NCBI GenBank assembly: GCA_951640195.1
Contig: OX621164.1
Span: forward strand, 2,895,098-2,959,097
Source: Porpolomopsis calyptriformis
Taxonomy: Eukaryota; Basidiomycota; Agaricomycetes; Agaricales; Hygrophoraceae
DNA: 64,000 nt
Direction of reading: 5' to 3'
A program made the position numbers and the translations under genes. This document shows, piece by piece, positions 12,267-25,581 of this stretch. The notes beneath the pieces were generated by a model. The model worked only from the letters and a program-made list of their open reading frames with translations, was not told where the DNA came from and searched no databases. The first letter of the stretch is position 1. Every line of letters begins with the position of its first letter.

Positions 12267-13844
12267 ATGATCTCCCACTCCCATTTAGCCGCCGCACACG
12301 CACTCTCCCTCCTCTCAGAATACACCCACACACTCGACTCTCTCCCGCTCGACCTCTCGCGCAATTTCGCAGACCTACGCGAGCTCGATGCCGTCCTTTC
12401 CTCCTCCATGGCCTCCATAACCACCCGGATCCGCACCCTCACCCAGATGCTCGAGGACGGCTTGGCGCCGGCAGAGGAGCGCCTCTGGTTGCTGGGTGAG
12501 ATCGCTGAGGAGGCCGCCCGGCTCAAACTCGGCGGGGAGGACAAGATCCGCGTCGCCTGCCAGGCCGCCGACAACTTGCGCGCCCACTCCCACCACCTCC
12601 GCGCTCTCCTCGAGGCACTCCCCCACCCCGCGTTCGGCGCGCCCGCACTCATTCGTCAGCCAACGACCACCTACCCGCATGTCCCCCCGCGCGCGCACCC
12701 ATCCGCTTCCTCTTCCGCCGCCGCCCTCGAGTCCAGCCGGCGCAGGAGGAGCGGCTTCGGCTCGCTCCTCGCTCCGGGCACGGGCGAGAATGGCCAGCAC
12801 CACCAGCACCACCACCATCATAGCCCAGCGAAGAGGAGGAGGGCGATTCGCGAGGATGATGGTGAGGTATCCCGATCCTCTCGTAAAGAACGCACCGTCG
12901 ATGGTGCTCATCGATCCAGAAATGGACCTAGGCCTAGAAGGTACGGTGATTCACCACACATTATTCACTCTTTTCATAGTATATACAGACAAGATCGTGG
13001 CCCGTCACCGACCGAATCCGTCTTGTCCGTCACATCCCATCAGTACAACCCAAATCATCCTGGACCTTCCCGGCTCGGTCTATCTCAGACGTCGACTCGG
13101 ACGGGCCACCCGGTCTCTGGCTCAAACAGGCGTTCCCGGCAGTCTGCAAACGGTAACGGCAACCATCCGACGCCTATCATTATCCAAGAGCGCGACAACA
13201 ACTCGCTGCATGACATGTCAAATTACGCGAGCTCTGCACGGAGAGAGATGTTCAACGCCCTGCCGGCCTCGTCGTCCGCCCACCCCTCTCTCCCGCTCCC
13301 GCACGGCACGCCGAATGGGATACAGATGTACGACCTGTCGCAGCCAGGGGTGAATCCGGCTGATTGGCCAGGTCATCCTCCCCCTGGCCTGCTGGAGGGG
13401 CCTGGTATGCCGGTACCGAGAGGACAGGTGATGGCCGGAATCGGTGGGACGCTGGCCGGGCGGAACGTGTCTGGCGGTGGCGGTGTGGGTGGACCGGGCG
13501 GTCCTCCATCCGTCGATGGCACGCCTGGAGAAGGATTGGAAGGGGAAGGGGAAGGGGACGACAAGACGTATTGCTTCTGTGATGGGGTGAGCTATGGAGA
13601 GATGATCGCATGTGATGATGATAGTTGCGAACGGGAATGGGTAAGTTGTCATCTTGTTCGTTTGAATATGATATTGAACCAAAGTTAGTTCCATCTGGCG
13701 TGCATTGGATTAACCGTCCCACCTGAGGGTAGAACGTGGTATTGTGAGAGTTGTAGAATGAAACGGAACGCTAAACGGAGCGGACGTGGTGGAAGACGAC
13801 GGACGGGTGGAGGGAGAGCTAGAGACCGAGCTAGCAATAATTAA
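12267..13844 (+). CDS. ING-family PHD-finger histone reader
   Basis: ING proteins bind H3K4me3 through a C-terminal PHD finger and dock histone acetyltransferase or deacetylase complexes. The N-terminal helical ING domain is readable at residues ~15-110 (LDLSRNFADLRELDAVLSS...MLEDGLAPAEERLWLLGEI). A long His/Ser/Pro-rich linker follows. The PHD finger reads YCFCDGVSYGEMIACDDDSC, then EREW, an intron at about 13640-13688, FHLACIGL and WYCESC, giving the C4HC3 ligands. The tail is basic (KRSGRGGRRRTGGGRARDRAS), with stop at 13842-13844. A 48-bp in-frame candidate intron lies near 12942-12989. An out-of-frame ATG at 12248 precedes the chosen start. Which ING complex (NuA4, Rpd3 or NuA3 type) it serves is not determinable here. 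Confidence 0.88.
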
Positions 13845-13888
13845 AAAAATTATATAATAAAAGTGCATTTTAATCTCGAATTTCACCT

Positions 13889-13921
13889 TTCTCCTCCTCC
13901 TCCTCCTCCTCCTCCTCCTCT
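13889..13921. repeat. CTC trinucleotide microsatellite
   Basis: A run of CTC/CCT triplets lies immediately upstream of the TBC gene start. It reads as a pyrimidine-rich leader tract in the intergenic space or 5' UTR. Confidence 0.9.
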
Positions 13922-13929
13922 CCACGTTC

Positions 13930-16006
13930 ATGATACCCAACTCTCGTATCGACATGGATCCACCCGACTTGTTCGTCATTCCAGCTACTCCTTTGCAAGA
14001 AATCGACCCTGCAGAATCAGCCATCGTTACCATTTATTCAATGTACACCGATCAAGACACTATCTCTCCTCCTCTTCGAAAACTCCCTTTCATCCCAAAC
14101 ACTCACCCCGTCCCTCGTCCTCTTCCCCCTATCAACCATTCCCCTTCAAACTCGATAGACAGACCTCAACCCGTCCCACCCACCCCCACATCCGACCGCT
14201 CTCTCCTCTCCCGCTCTCGCAGCAGATCCCCCCGCAACCGCAGTCGCCCACCCTCTCCCGATCGCAAATCCGCCTTCATCAACCGCGACCTCCCACCCGT
14301 ACCCACCCCTTCCGACCCACCCCGTTCACGCCCACCCACTCCCCCCTCTCGCTCCCCCTCACGCTCACACTCGCCTTCATCTTCCCCACCGCCCCCATTA
14401 CCACCGCCCCCGTTCTCCCACTCCAGGAGCACCACCTCCTCTCCGTCCCCCAAATCCCCCTCGCTCACCCCCACCCCGGGCGAAGACCCGGACGCGTTCC
14501 TCGTCCGATGCACGTACGCCCAGCTCGAGCTCCAGGGCGTCAAGGGCGACGGGTACGAGGACGGCGTGGAGCGCACGCGCGCTAAAGTCGGCCCTAGCCG
14601 CGCCAGCCAGCTCAACGCCGAACTCGCCCTCGGCGACAAGTCTGCAAAGACAGGCGAGCTCAACCCCAAAGAGAGAGAAACCCTAGCCAGCTTGGATCGG
14701 TCAGTCATCTTTTCTCTTCTTTTTTTTTTTTTTTTTTTTTTTTTTTTCAATTTTTCTTATTATTTCCACTAGTTATGGTTTCTTCTCTATCCCATCGCAC
14801 GACCGACTCGTCCTCCTCCCATCTGCACAGCTTCTCAAGCGTATAACGCCCATACCCATACCACCCCTATTGAAACCCTCACTCGTCGATCCCAAACCGC
14901 TCAACACACTCCCACCCCTCCCGCTTCCGCCAAAAGAAACGTCGAGGATCGCCAAATGGAATAGGATGCTCCTCCCCAGCTGCCGCGACATTGGCGGAAA
15001 CATCGAATCTTGGGCTATCAAATCCTCCAAGGAGCGGAAACTCCGCGAACGGATTTACAAAGGTATCCCTGACCGATGGCGCACCGCCGCCTGGGACCTG
15101 TTGATGCGTCGATCGGCAGGAATTGGCAAGTTGGAGGTTGCCAAACTGATCAATGATTACTCGGAAGCGTTGGAGAAACCTTCGAGTTATGATATTCAGA
15201 TCGATCTGGACGTGCCCAGGACGATTAGCGGTCATGTTATGTTTCACACCCGATACGGTGCAGGGTTCGTTTCTCACTTTTTAAAAAAGAGAATTTGAAT
15301 AAAAAATTTCCCCCAACCAGCCAACGAGCGCTTTTCCACGTCTTGCACTCCTTCTCACTTCGCTGCCCAGATTGTGGCTATGTTCAAGGCATGGGTCCTA
15401 TAGCCGCCACGCTGCTGTGCTATTTCGAGCCGGAGCGGGTGTACGTCTGTCTGATCCGGCTGCACGACTCGTACGGTCTGCATCGGCTGTTCAGCCCGGG
15501 GTTCCCCGGCCTGCTCGAGGCGATCTACGTGCAGGAGCGGGTGACGGAGCGGATGATGCCAGAGGTGTACGCTTCGTTCCGGAAGCATATGATCTCGACC
15601 ACGTCCTACGCCACCAAGTGGTACATCACGCTGTTTGCGAATTCGGTCCCGTTTCAAACCCAGCTCAGGCTCTGGGACGCGTTTTTGTGTGATGGACCGG
15701 ATGTATTTGTCGCCGTGGCGGTGGCTATCGTTTGGGTCTATCGAGGTCAGTGTCTTTTCCATGATTGATGATATTTTATTCAAAAATTTAAAAAAAAAAA
15801 AAGATCAAATCACATCTGATTCTGCCAACTTTGAAACCGTCCTCTCCTTACTCTCTTCGTTTTTCGTACCAGAAGACGAGAACGAGCTGCTGTTGTGGAT
15901 CGAGAGGACGTTGGCTGACAAGAAGCTGAGATCGGATATGACCCAGTGGAGACAAGATTGGCAGAGACTGGTTCACAGTGGCAAAGATGGCAGTGCACTT
16001 CTCTGA
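13930..16006 (+). CDS. TBC-domain Rab GTPase-activating protein
   Basis: Predicted GAP for a Rab GTPase. The first ~190 residues are Ser/Pro/Arg-rich and probably disordered. The TBC domain begins at YKGIPDRWRTAAWDLLM. It contains the arginine finger in IQIDLDVPRTISGH, the glutamine finger in CGYVQGMGPIAATLL, and the following SPGFPGLLEAIYV and FANSVPFQTQLRLWDAFL blocks. A short C-terminal extension ends SGKDGSALL, stop at 16004-16006. At least three introns are needed: 14701-14771 with a poly-T tract, about 15264-15320, and about 15747-15804. Start codon alternatives are 13930 and 13954 (MDPPDLF). Both catalytic fingers are present, so it should be an active GAP. The Rab target is unknown. 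It is convergent with the RNase H1 gene. Confidence 0.88.
14720..14747 (+). repeat. Poly-T homopolymer inside a TBC-gene intron
   Basis: Twenty-eight consecutive T residues sit within the intron that follows the ETLASLDR exon. This is an extended polypyrimidine-type tract and a likely site of length variation or sequencing slippage. Confidence 0.95.
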
Positions 16007-16330
16007 AACAATTTCTTTTTCTTATTGTTATTTTTTTTTTTTGCGCCTGGGTGATCTTGAAGGGTTTTTGCTTCGTGTTGCTTTTTTTTCTTCTCTCTAG
16101 ATGTCAGCATCGTGTTACTTATATCCCACCCCCACAATTCCTTCTGCTTTCAATCCTTGGACTTTAAACACTTTCTGCCATTGTATATCCCTTTCGCCAC
16201 GCGTTTTCGGAACAGATCCATGGCATATCAAAAAAAAGAAAACTCATGATCATTGAATTTGATTGATCCAACGCGATAGCAGTGCCAAAGAAGTACAGCA
16301 TGAAATGTAAGTGGTATCAAGAACGTACTA
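16007..16330. other. Convergent intergenic spacer (TBC / RNase H1 3' ends)
   Basis: A T-rich spacer between two converging stop codons. I see no ORF, RNA gene or repeat of note beyond short T runs near 16028-16040 and 16081-16090, which probably belong to 3' UTRs. Confidence 0.6.
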
Positions 16331-18158
16331 TTACAGGTCATCTTCCTTCAAATAATTCTCCAGCTGATCGTCGTCTAATATGTCATCCTGGAAAATCTAA
16401 AGAGGCACATGAGCACCCATCGAATTTGGCAATAATAAAAAAAGACTGACAGAAAGATCCACCTCGTCCGGGTTCACCGCTGTCGTCTTCGCCGGGCTCG
16501 GTGGCAGTGGAAGTGGCAGAGGTGGCGGTGGTGGTGGTGGTGGCAGTGATAATGATAACGGCTGATGTTCGACCACGGTCATCTTCACCGGCACAGCTCC
16601 TTTCCCGCCTGCGTCGATCACTCGGACGACGACTTTGGACCCGCTCGGCCGGACTTCTTCCACCGTCATCCCCGGCCCAAAGTCCATCTCGTACGAACGC
16701 TTTGTCCCCCTGGGCGCTTTTGAAACCAGGGGTGAGTCCGTGTGCACGTGTGCAGGCGGCGGCGACGCTCTGGCGGGACGGAGGGGAGAGGAGACGGTGG
16801 CGGCGGCGGCGACTGTGGGGGGAATGAGAGTGGGCGTGGGGAAGGTGGTGATACCGAAGGGTGCCTTGGTGGATGATAGCGTCTTGTCCATGCCAGGCGT
16901 GTCCTCTTCGCGCGGGGGACGACGGAAGGTCGGGGACCACAGAAGAGGTTTCGGTTTCTCCGACGTCTGTCCCCGCGTGAGCGGCGAGAGCATGATCGCG
17001 CTTTTGTCTGGCACCGTCTTGTCGCCCGACATAAAATCTTCTTTACGCGAGTGCGTGCTCACGGGTGATGGTGATGATGGCATGCCCAGCCGTTGCCCAG
17101 ACGTGTGCCCCCTCGCTGCCGCTGGGGACGTAGCCGCCATCGGCGTTTTTCCTCGGACAGACTGGTTCTCCGGTGTTTCTTCCACCTTACTCGAAAGCGG
17201 GGGGATGTTCGCTCGGGGTGGTGTGCCCCCTTTCTCCAGCGTCGGCTTGGGATGTGCTGCGAGCGAGTAGCGCACCTCGAGCGCGTGGCGCAACTCCCCC
17301 CACTCTCTCTCCTCCAACGGCGGCCTGCCCGCCCCCTGAGTGGCGAGGGCGTCCGCCGCCTCGTTCCCCACATCGCCGCTGTGGCCCTTGACGTGCTCAA
17401 ATAGGACTTTTTGCCCGTTCAGTTCGCGGGCGCGTAGGCAGGCACTTATATATCGAATAATCTCGTAGTTCTTGATGCGTTCACCTTTGGCGTTCATCCA
17501 GTTGTTCCGCTGCCAGTTGGTTATCCATTCTTGGAAACCTAGCATACACCTCAATCAACTCATACAGGGGGGGAAAGAGGGTACGGACAGGATATGCAGT
17601 ACTGTGAATCGGTCTTTATTAGCAAGGTCTTGTTGGTCCAGTGGGCAGTTTCCAGGACACGGGCGATTGCCTACAGCCCGGACAGTTAAATTCATTCAGG
17701 TGTGAGAGTGAATATCAACGGACGATGAGTTCTGCACGGTTGTTGGTTTGCACTCCGGGGCATCGTTCCGAGAGGTTGCTTGGGAAACGATGTTATATGT
17801 GTGGGACATGGAGCCGGACTGCTTACCGTGGATCGTCCTTGCCCCACCAAACGCCGATGCCGGCCACGGCTCCTGTCATTCCGTTTCCTCTACACGCGCC
17901 GTCACAGAACACGACATCATAGACACCCTCGGATCGACTTGGACATGCTCGAGTTGTGGTGCCTCTGTCCACGTATTCCTGTGCCTCGGCTGCGGTGGCA
18001 AATTTCTTAAATCTTGGTCTTGGAAAGTTTTTGACTTGGGTTTGACACTCGTCCCTTTCGGAATGTCAACCATATGAGTTGTGGCACGTTGAAGAGACAA
18101 ACCAAGTAGTGTATACACCCGGATTATGACCGAGTTGTACGGCATAGAATGGTGCCAT
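16331..18158 (-). CDS. RNH1: Ribonuclease H1 with N-terminal hybrid-binding domain and long tail
   Basis: RNase H1 cleaves RNA in RNA:DNA hybrids in nucleus and mitochondria. The start at 18158 gives MAPFYAVQLGHNPGVYTTW, joined by a phase-2 intron to DECQTQVKNFP and KKFATAAEAQEYV: the N-terminal hybrid-binding (viroplasmin-like) domain. The catalytic domain follows with all four acidic residues: D in VFCDGACRGN, E in NNRAELI, D in KTDSQYC, and D in NEAADALATQ; HVKGHSGD is also intact. After the catalytic domain comes an unusual Pro/Ser/Thr-rich C-terminal extension of roughly 290 residues. It includes a poly-Pro/Leu segment and a final acidic exon (IFQDDILDDDQLENYLKEDDL), with stop at 16331. 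That tail has no recognised fold. Confidence 0.9.
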
Positions 18159-18450
18159 ATTGGACGCGGTTAGATGAGAGCGTGTAGAACGAAAGGTGAT
18201 GTATCTGATAAACGCAGCCAGATTCTTTGTGTGATCGTTCTGATTAGCTAATCAAACTAAATGAGTTCAGCTCAATGTCTCATCCGAAAAAGGAAATAGC
18301 AAAAACATATCCAAACCATCTCAACACATTCAATTTCTCTACTTTCTCTTCCTCAATTCCATTCATCCACCACCATCGGACACCGCATTTCACGACCCAC
18401 CACGCGACAATAATTCAATTTTCCTTCTTTCCAATCAGCATCATATCCGA

Positions 18451-20601
<2,151 letters not shown>

Positions 20602-20817
20602 GACGATCGGGGGGGCTTTCTCAAACATTTTGAATACTCGTCTGTCAATCAACTCCACGTTTTGGACCTTCTATCAGTGGATACCTCCAGCTCACTCATG
20701 ATAAGGACGTGCCCGACTTGCATCACCTTCTTGTCCGCCCCCTCATCACTTTCCTTTTTCTGTTGACAGTATACCGATCCTCTGCAGTGACATAATCCAT
20801 TATATTAGTAACGCGTG

Positions 20818-23800
20818 TTAATGGGAGCCGACTGGTGGCTCTTTAGTACTCGCTGTCCGTGTCTTTTTGCCACTCTTTTTCACCCTTGTAACTTTGATAG
20901 CATCTGGCGTGCTTGGTCTCGCCTCATCCGCAATAACATCTCGGTGAACAATAATACCTCGTGAAGTTGATGACAGATTGGGGCCGGGGGTGGGCTGCCG
21001 CGAGGTGGGTAGTGATGATCTGGCTGAGCCGCTATCCGCGGGCATCTCTCCTTCCTTATCGACGAAGAATGGCTGAGACGATGGCTCGTGTTTGAGTATA
21101 GGAGGATCACTCTTTTCTGATAATAAAACGGTTTCAGCGTTTCCAGAACACACAACTCGACAAGCGCTCAGTTGCTTGCCTTGGGGTAATGGTGGCATGT
21201 CGTCCAGGTGAACTATTGGTATGGAATCCACATCCTCGTGAAGAAGCATCGCTGGCTCCGCATCAACGATGTAGTATGGGTCATCCCGCATCCGCTCCAA
21301 CCTTTCCGCTCTGCGCTGTAGCGAATCATCTGTCAGCGGGACATTGACGACTCTTCTGGATTGCGTACCTGCTGCTGCTGCTCTGGTGTTTCCCCAGCTT
21401 CTTCTGCGGCGTCCGCCTCCCCCGGCGCTAGCGTACTTGAAACAACATTTCTCTCCTCGTCTCGTTTCTTTCTCCCTCTCTTCGACTTTCCGTTCATCTC
21501 CCCGTCTTTTGGTTTTTTACTCTTCTTCTTCACCCGAGGTTCCTCATCTTCAGCCACGGCCTCTGCTCCAGCTGAAGCCTCGGAAGGCACAATCCAGATA
21601 TCAAGGTCTAACCCATCCGGTACCGACACACTCGCTTGTGCGGTCGCAGCGACAGGATTCAGTTCGTATCTAGAAAATAGCGGCTCTATGAGATAGAGAC
21701 TCTTCGGAAAGCGGGGTTCTGTCGCGTTGATTGGGTCAAATGCAGAACCGACGTCCAGATTGTCCGATTTGGGCCGGTAAACATCCAGATCAGCGCTAAT
21801 GAAGGTAAACAACTGAAGCGTGTTGGCTGCCTGCGTGCCCGAAGATCACCCGTCATAAATGTGTCTTCCGGGGTAGAGTGAGGGAACATTCGCGCACCCG
21901 TTCTTGGACTTCAATATGAGCGCTACTGGTAAATTCCCTGACTCGTGTAACGATGGTATCGACGACGGCCTTCACCTCAGGCAAGTCGCTGTCATCCCAG
22001 CGTTGGGCGAGTTCCGCTGCCCAGTGTCCAAAAGTTTTAACAGCAGCCTGAATATACACTGCGATGGTGTCAGGGTTGAGGTTCGAGATTGACGGTTGGA
22101 GTATATAAGGGATGAGCTTTTGAGGTTCAGCCAATTCGCTTGAGTATGGTCGGTGAGGTGTTGACACCACCGCAAGTTTAAAAAAAAAAACACACCTAGA
22201 ATATTCTGCGCATATCCACGCCGCCGCCCAGAGCACTTCCGCACAACTCCCCTCGTCACCTGCGTTCCGTAGCATGGTGTCATCACTCAGGAGGGTATAC
22301 ATGAGCTTCACCGCATATCGCCTGGCAGCCTTCACGCGACCGACGATGTCTACCAGTTGGTCTCGTATTTGTTTTCCCACGTTCACATTGGCGACATGGG
22401 CCAAATCGACAAGTACGGAAAGATACCATTCAAAATTGTTCACATTGTCGTATGTTGACTGGGAACAAATACTCAATATCCGGTTCGCGAGGACCAGGCG
22501 ATAGGCAGGTGACTGGGACGGCGGAATCTGTTGCGTGAAGCTTTGAGATGATGAAGCAATCGAGTTCTGAGTAAGTGACTGCGCAGCGGAGGGTAAGGCC
22601 GATGAAGCGCCAGGAACAAGATGCGAGAGAAGCTGCTGCACGATGGATGGCAGATTGCTTCGATTAACCTGGCGAAATGATTATGTAAAAAATATACGAG
22701 AACCGAGGGAGATATTACCATAGCCGAGATGAGATCAAGAGCTCGCATTCGAATGCTAATATCTTGGTCGTTCACACTGGCAAGAATCATGTCTTGATAC
22801 TCCGCTAAGAGGTGGGGATGAGAGGGAACAATCTTGGCTAACGCGAGGAGAGCAATGTACTTCACTGAATGTCCTTGTTAAATATTTTCAGTCAGAGAAC
22901 ATCGATACGCACGATTTTGATCTGTATCCTGTAGAAATCCGGCTAGTTTCGAAACACACATTCTTGCCAAGGAGTCCCCTGCCGGACCTTGGAGCATGCC
23001 ACCGATGATACACGTATGAACACACTCATACAGAAGAGATATCGCAGGAGTCGTCGAGATGAGTTCGGTGATCGGCGATTGGAGTTTCTTTACCAACCGA
23101 GGTTCGTAGGGAGAAAGAGAGCCAAACTAGAAAACGATAGACATCAGAACAAGAGTCGTTAGTCGCAGGGACGAAACCATACTAGTTTGATGATTTTGAT
23201 CAGCATCCAATTATTGGAGGATGCGGTCAGCAAATGAAACAGTGGAGGGGCAAGGACAAGATAATCTTGAGGGTTTTTTCGAGCCAACTCGCATAAAACG
23301 TTAACGGTTGCAGCAACAACGCCTGATCATCTGCCGGCTTGAGCATTCGATAATCCCGCCATAAGAGAGTGTTTACCTGGATCTGCATCTTCCAGCTTGT
23401 CCCTGAGGCGAGCCACGCCGGTTGACGAAGCTTCGGGATACTTGACCATGACTTTATAAAGAAGAAGGACTGCTCTCTTCCGTATCTGCGCGCGAGAGTG
23501 GTTCAGCATTGTGATTATTTCGGGAGCTAGGTCCCGAGCGAGGTCTGGGGTGATAATATGCGACATTCCATTGAGAGCTACTGCAGTGTCCGAGGGAGGG
23601 GAACTCAAATCCTGTAGGGGGTTATCGGAGAGCTAATTTCTGAGCCGTGCAGAACTCACCTTCTTGAGTAAATTGGTGGTCAACATCAAGACGTCTGTGT
23701 CCTGATCAAACGATTGAGCGGCAGCGAGATATCCAACACTCTTGAGGTGGAACTTGGGGGAAGACATGACTTCTACTACGTGGAATGATGCCCAACTCAT

Positions 23801-24029
23801 GTCATATCCTAGCATGTCGAGCTATAACGAATTCATCCATTGCAGCGATCTAGTGTCTGGCGCGGGGACGTACGTATGTAAGTTTTAACACAGCCGCAGC
23901 CTTCAATTCCATGTCTTTGCTCTTAACCTCCTCTCTGATCTCATCCACAGCTTGAGCTATAAACTTGGCCTCATCCTTCTTAGTAGCCCGAAGGCCGCGA
24001 ATCAAATCTTGAAGAGTTCGCTCCCACAT
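20818..24029 (-). CDS. APL5: AP-3 adaptor complex delta subunit
   Basis: Large subunit of AP-3, which sorts cargo from Golgi/endosomes to the vacuole. The start at 24029 reads MWERTLQDLIRGLRATKKDE, the canonical AP-3 delta beginning. The adaptin trunk continues with KDMELKAAAVLKLTYLDMLGYDMSWASFHVVEVMSS, KFHLKSVGYLAAAQSF and MSHIITPDLARDLAPEIITML, then further HEAT-like helices and a sequence on nuclear order DISIRMRALDLISAMV. After the trunk come a charged Lys-rich linker (VKKKSKKPKDGE, GRKKRDEE) and a poly-Gln run. The low-complexity C-terminal tail ends STKEPPVGSH, stop at 20818. The gene is split by about ten short introns. It is convergent with the kinase gene. Confidence 0.92.
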
Positions 24030-24972
24030 GGCCAGAAAACTTGTTTTTCGAGGGACAGAGGGGGTCCAGCAGTCAGATCGAGCGTTCAGAGCGTCGGCCT
24101 CGCGTCACAATTACCTGATGTGGGAATATGTATGTGACGGCCTCTCAAACTTGCTTATTTAGGAGGTACGCAGTCAGGACTTCAGCAAATCTCAAAAGAC
24201 ACACAGTGGAAACTACGAGTCAGCCTAGTAGGACGTTCGGAAGGTACGTGCTGACCCGTGGACATCAAGGGAAAAAGCCCACAATGGCGAACGCGGGCAA
24301 ATAAAAGAGCACAACAAAAAAGATTGGGTGAACCAAACAAACTGCGATGGCGAACGAAGGACAAGCAGGAAAAAGAGAGGCTGGAATGACGAACAAATGA
24401 AAAAAAGCCACTGACGAAGGCGGGAACGAGGATGACGTGCAGGCAAAAAAATCTGTAATGGTGGTGAGCGTTATAGTTGATAAATGGATACTCATTTTTT
24501 TAGAGCCAATGTGCCGACCTGTAGAGCCGACTGGTGTGTCTCTGCACACCCATCGGCTCCCCAGGTCGGCTCTATCGGCTCTAGGGGTCGGCTCTAGGGG
24601 TTGGCACACCAGTCGGCTCAAGGGGTCGGCACGCCGGTCGGCTCTAAGGGTCTCCAACCATCGGCGGGGTCCGCACCATCAGCTCTGGGGTCGGCACTGC
24701 AGCTCAGCACACCGTCGGCTCATGGAAAGAGGGTAGGACTCGATGGCGCCATATCAGCATCTGTGGACTAGGGAAGGTTAGCCGCAAACTAAAATGTCCT
24801 TGAGTTGCGCCAGCGCAAACTCCATAAAGTCCTTTTTTTGTTGTTGTTTTCTCCTCCCCGTTTTTGGAAACTAGAACTCGCCATCGCACCATGGATTAGC
24901 CACGTCCAGGTACGAACTTGCGGTCCATCGTCGCCTCTCCCCCTCTGCCTCTTGCAACACCAACATCAGCTC
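24030..24972. other. Gene-free interval with GC-rich repeat
   Basis: About 940 bp between the AP-3 delta start and the stop of the next minus-strand gene. The first ~450 bp are purine-rich on the plus strand, with no credible ORF. The centre (about 24505-24720) is a GC-rich block of degenerate GTCGGCTCTAGGG-like units that includes an inverted repeat. The last ~200 bp look like ordinary 3' flanking sequence. Confidence 0.7.
24511..24632. repeat. Inverted repeat with internal degenerate GC-rich units
   Basis: Arms at 24511-24538 and 24605-24632 are each 28 nt. The inner 15 nt (GAGCCGACTGGTGTG against CACACCAGTCGGCTC) are perfectly complementary, as is the outer GTGCCGACC/GGTCGGCAC; a few mismatches lie between. 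The 66-nt loop and the right flank to about 24660 contain repeated CGGCTCTA/GGGGTCGGC units. Transcribed, it could fold as a long hairpin. It resembles a small inverted-repeat element, but I see no target-site duplication or coding capacity. Confidence 0.8.
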
Positions 24973-25359
24973 TTAGAAGAAGTCAGAGTAGAACTTAGCG
25001 GCAGCCATGTTCTCCTTATCCTCCTTGCGCCTCTGCACGATCGCCTTTCCCGCACGCTTTGTGATGGTCCTGACACGCTTGAGTTTCTTGGAAGAAGGTT
25101 CGACTGGCCCGAGGATGACGTTCTCCGAATTGTCCAAGGGAGCACGAGACACAGGCGTCGAGCGAACCTTCTGAGGAACCCAAAAGTCTTGGATGCTGCG
25201 GTATTCGGGGACGAAACCGTCAGCCTTGAAAGCGTGAACGATCTTGAGTGGAGCGCCGTTGGACAAGGTACGGTAGGTTGGCTCCTCCCAAGAGTCGCAG
25301 GCGTCAACTACGCAGCTTTGGGAAAGCTGGGTGAAGGGGACGGTATATTTGGTAGACAT
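24973..25359 (-). CDS. Hypothetical small basic protein
   Basis: An intron-free ORF of about 128 residues. The start MSTKYTVPF at 25359 has a favourable ACCATGTC context; an upstream in-frame ATG at 25374 adds five residues. The N-terminal half is mixed (SCVVDACDSWEEPTYRTL, FKADGFVPEYRSIQDFWVPQ). The C-terminal half is basic (SSKKLKRVRTITKRAGKAIVQRRKEDKEN) and ends AAAKFYSDFF. The basic patch could be a nuclear localisation or nucleic-acid-binding segment, but no family is recognised. The reading frame, good start context and ordered amino-acid use favour a real gene. Confidence 0.65.
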   Translation of the reverse strand: MSTKYTVPFTQLSQSCVVDACDSWEEPTYRTLSNGAPLKIVHAFKADGFVPEYRSIQDFWVPQKVRSTPVSRAPLDNSENVILGPVEPSSKKLKRVRTITKRAGKAIVQRRKEDKENMAAAKFYSDFF

Positions 25360-25581
25360 GGTTATAGGTTTCAAGTGGGTGGGATATGGGCGGGATCAAG
25401 GTTAATTCTAGAGAATCGTCTGCAGTGACAGGCTTTTATGTAGTTGAGGAAGGTCAGCCCAATGTGAGGCTGACCGTAGGCTGACCGTGAAGATTCAATG
25501 ACAATTCATGATCGATCGCCGATCACTACCGAGTCCCAATTTGATTACTTTCACGGTGCAAGATAATAAACATAAAGTATA

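Noticed and set aside
24225..24657. Overlapping minus-strand ORFs with RAD/SRL-like repeats across the repeat block
   Set aside because: Their composition is dictated by the GC-rich repeat units; no plausible start, splice structure or family.
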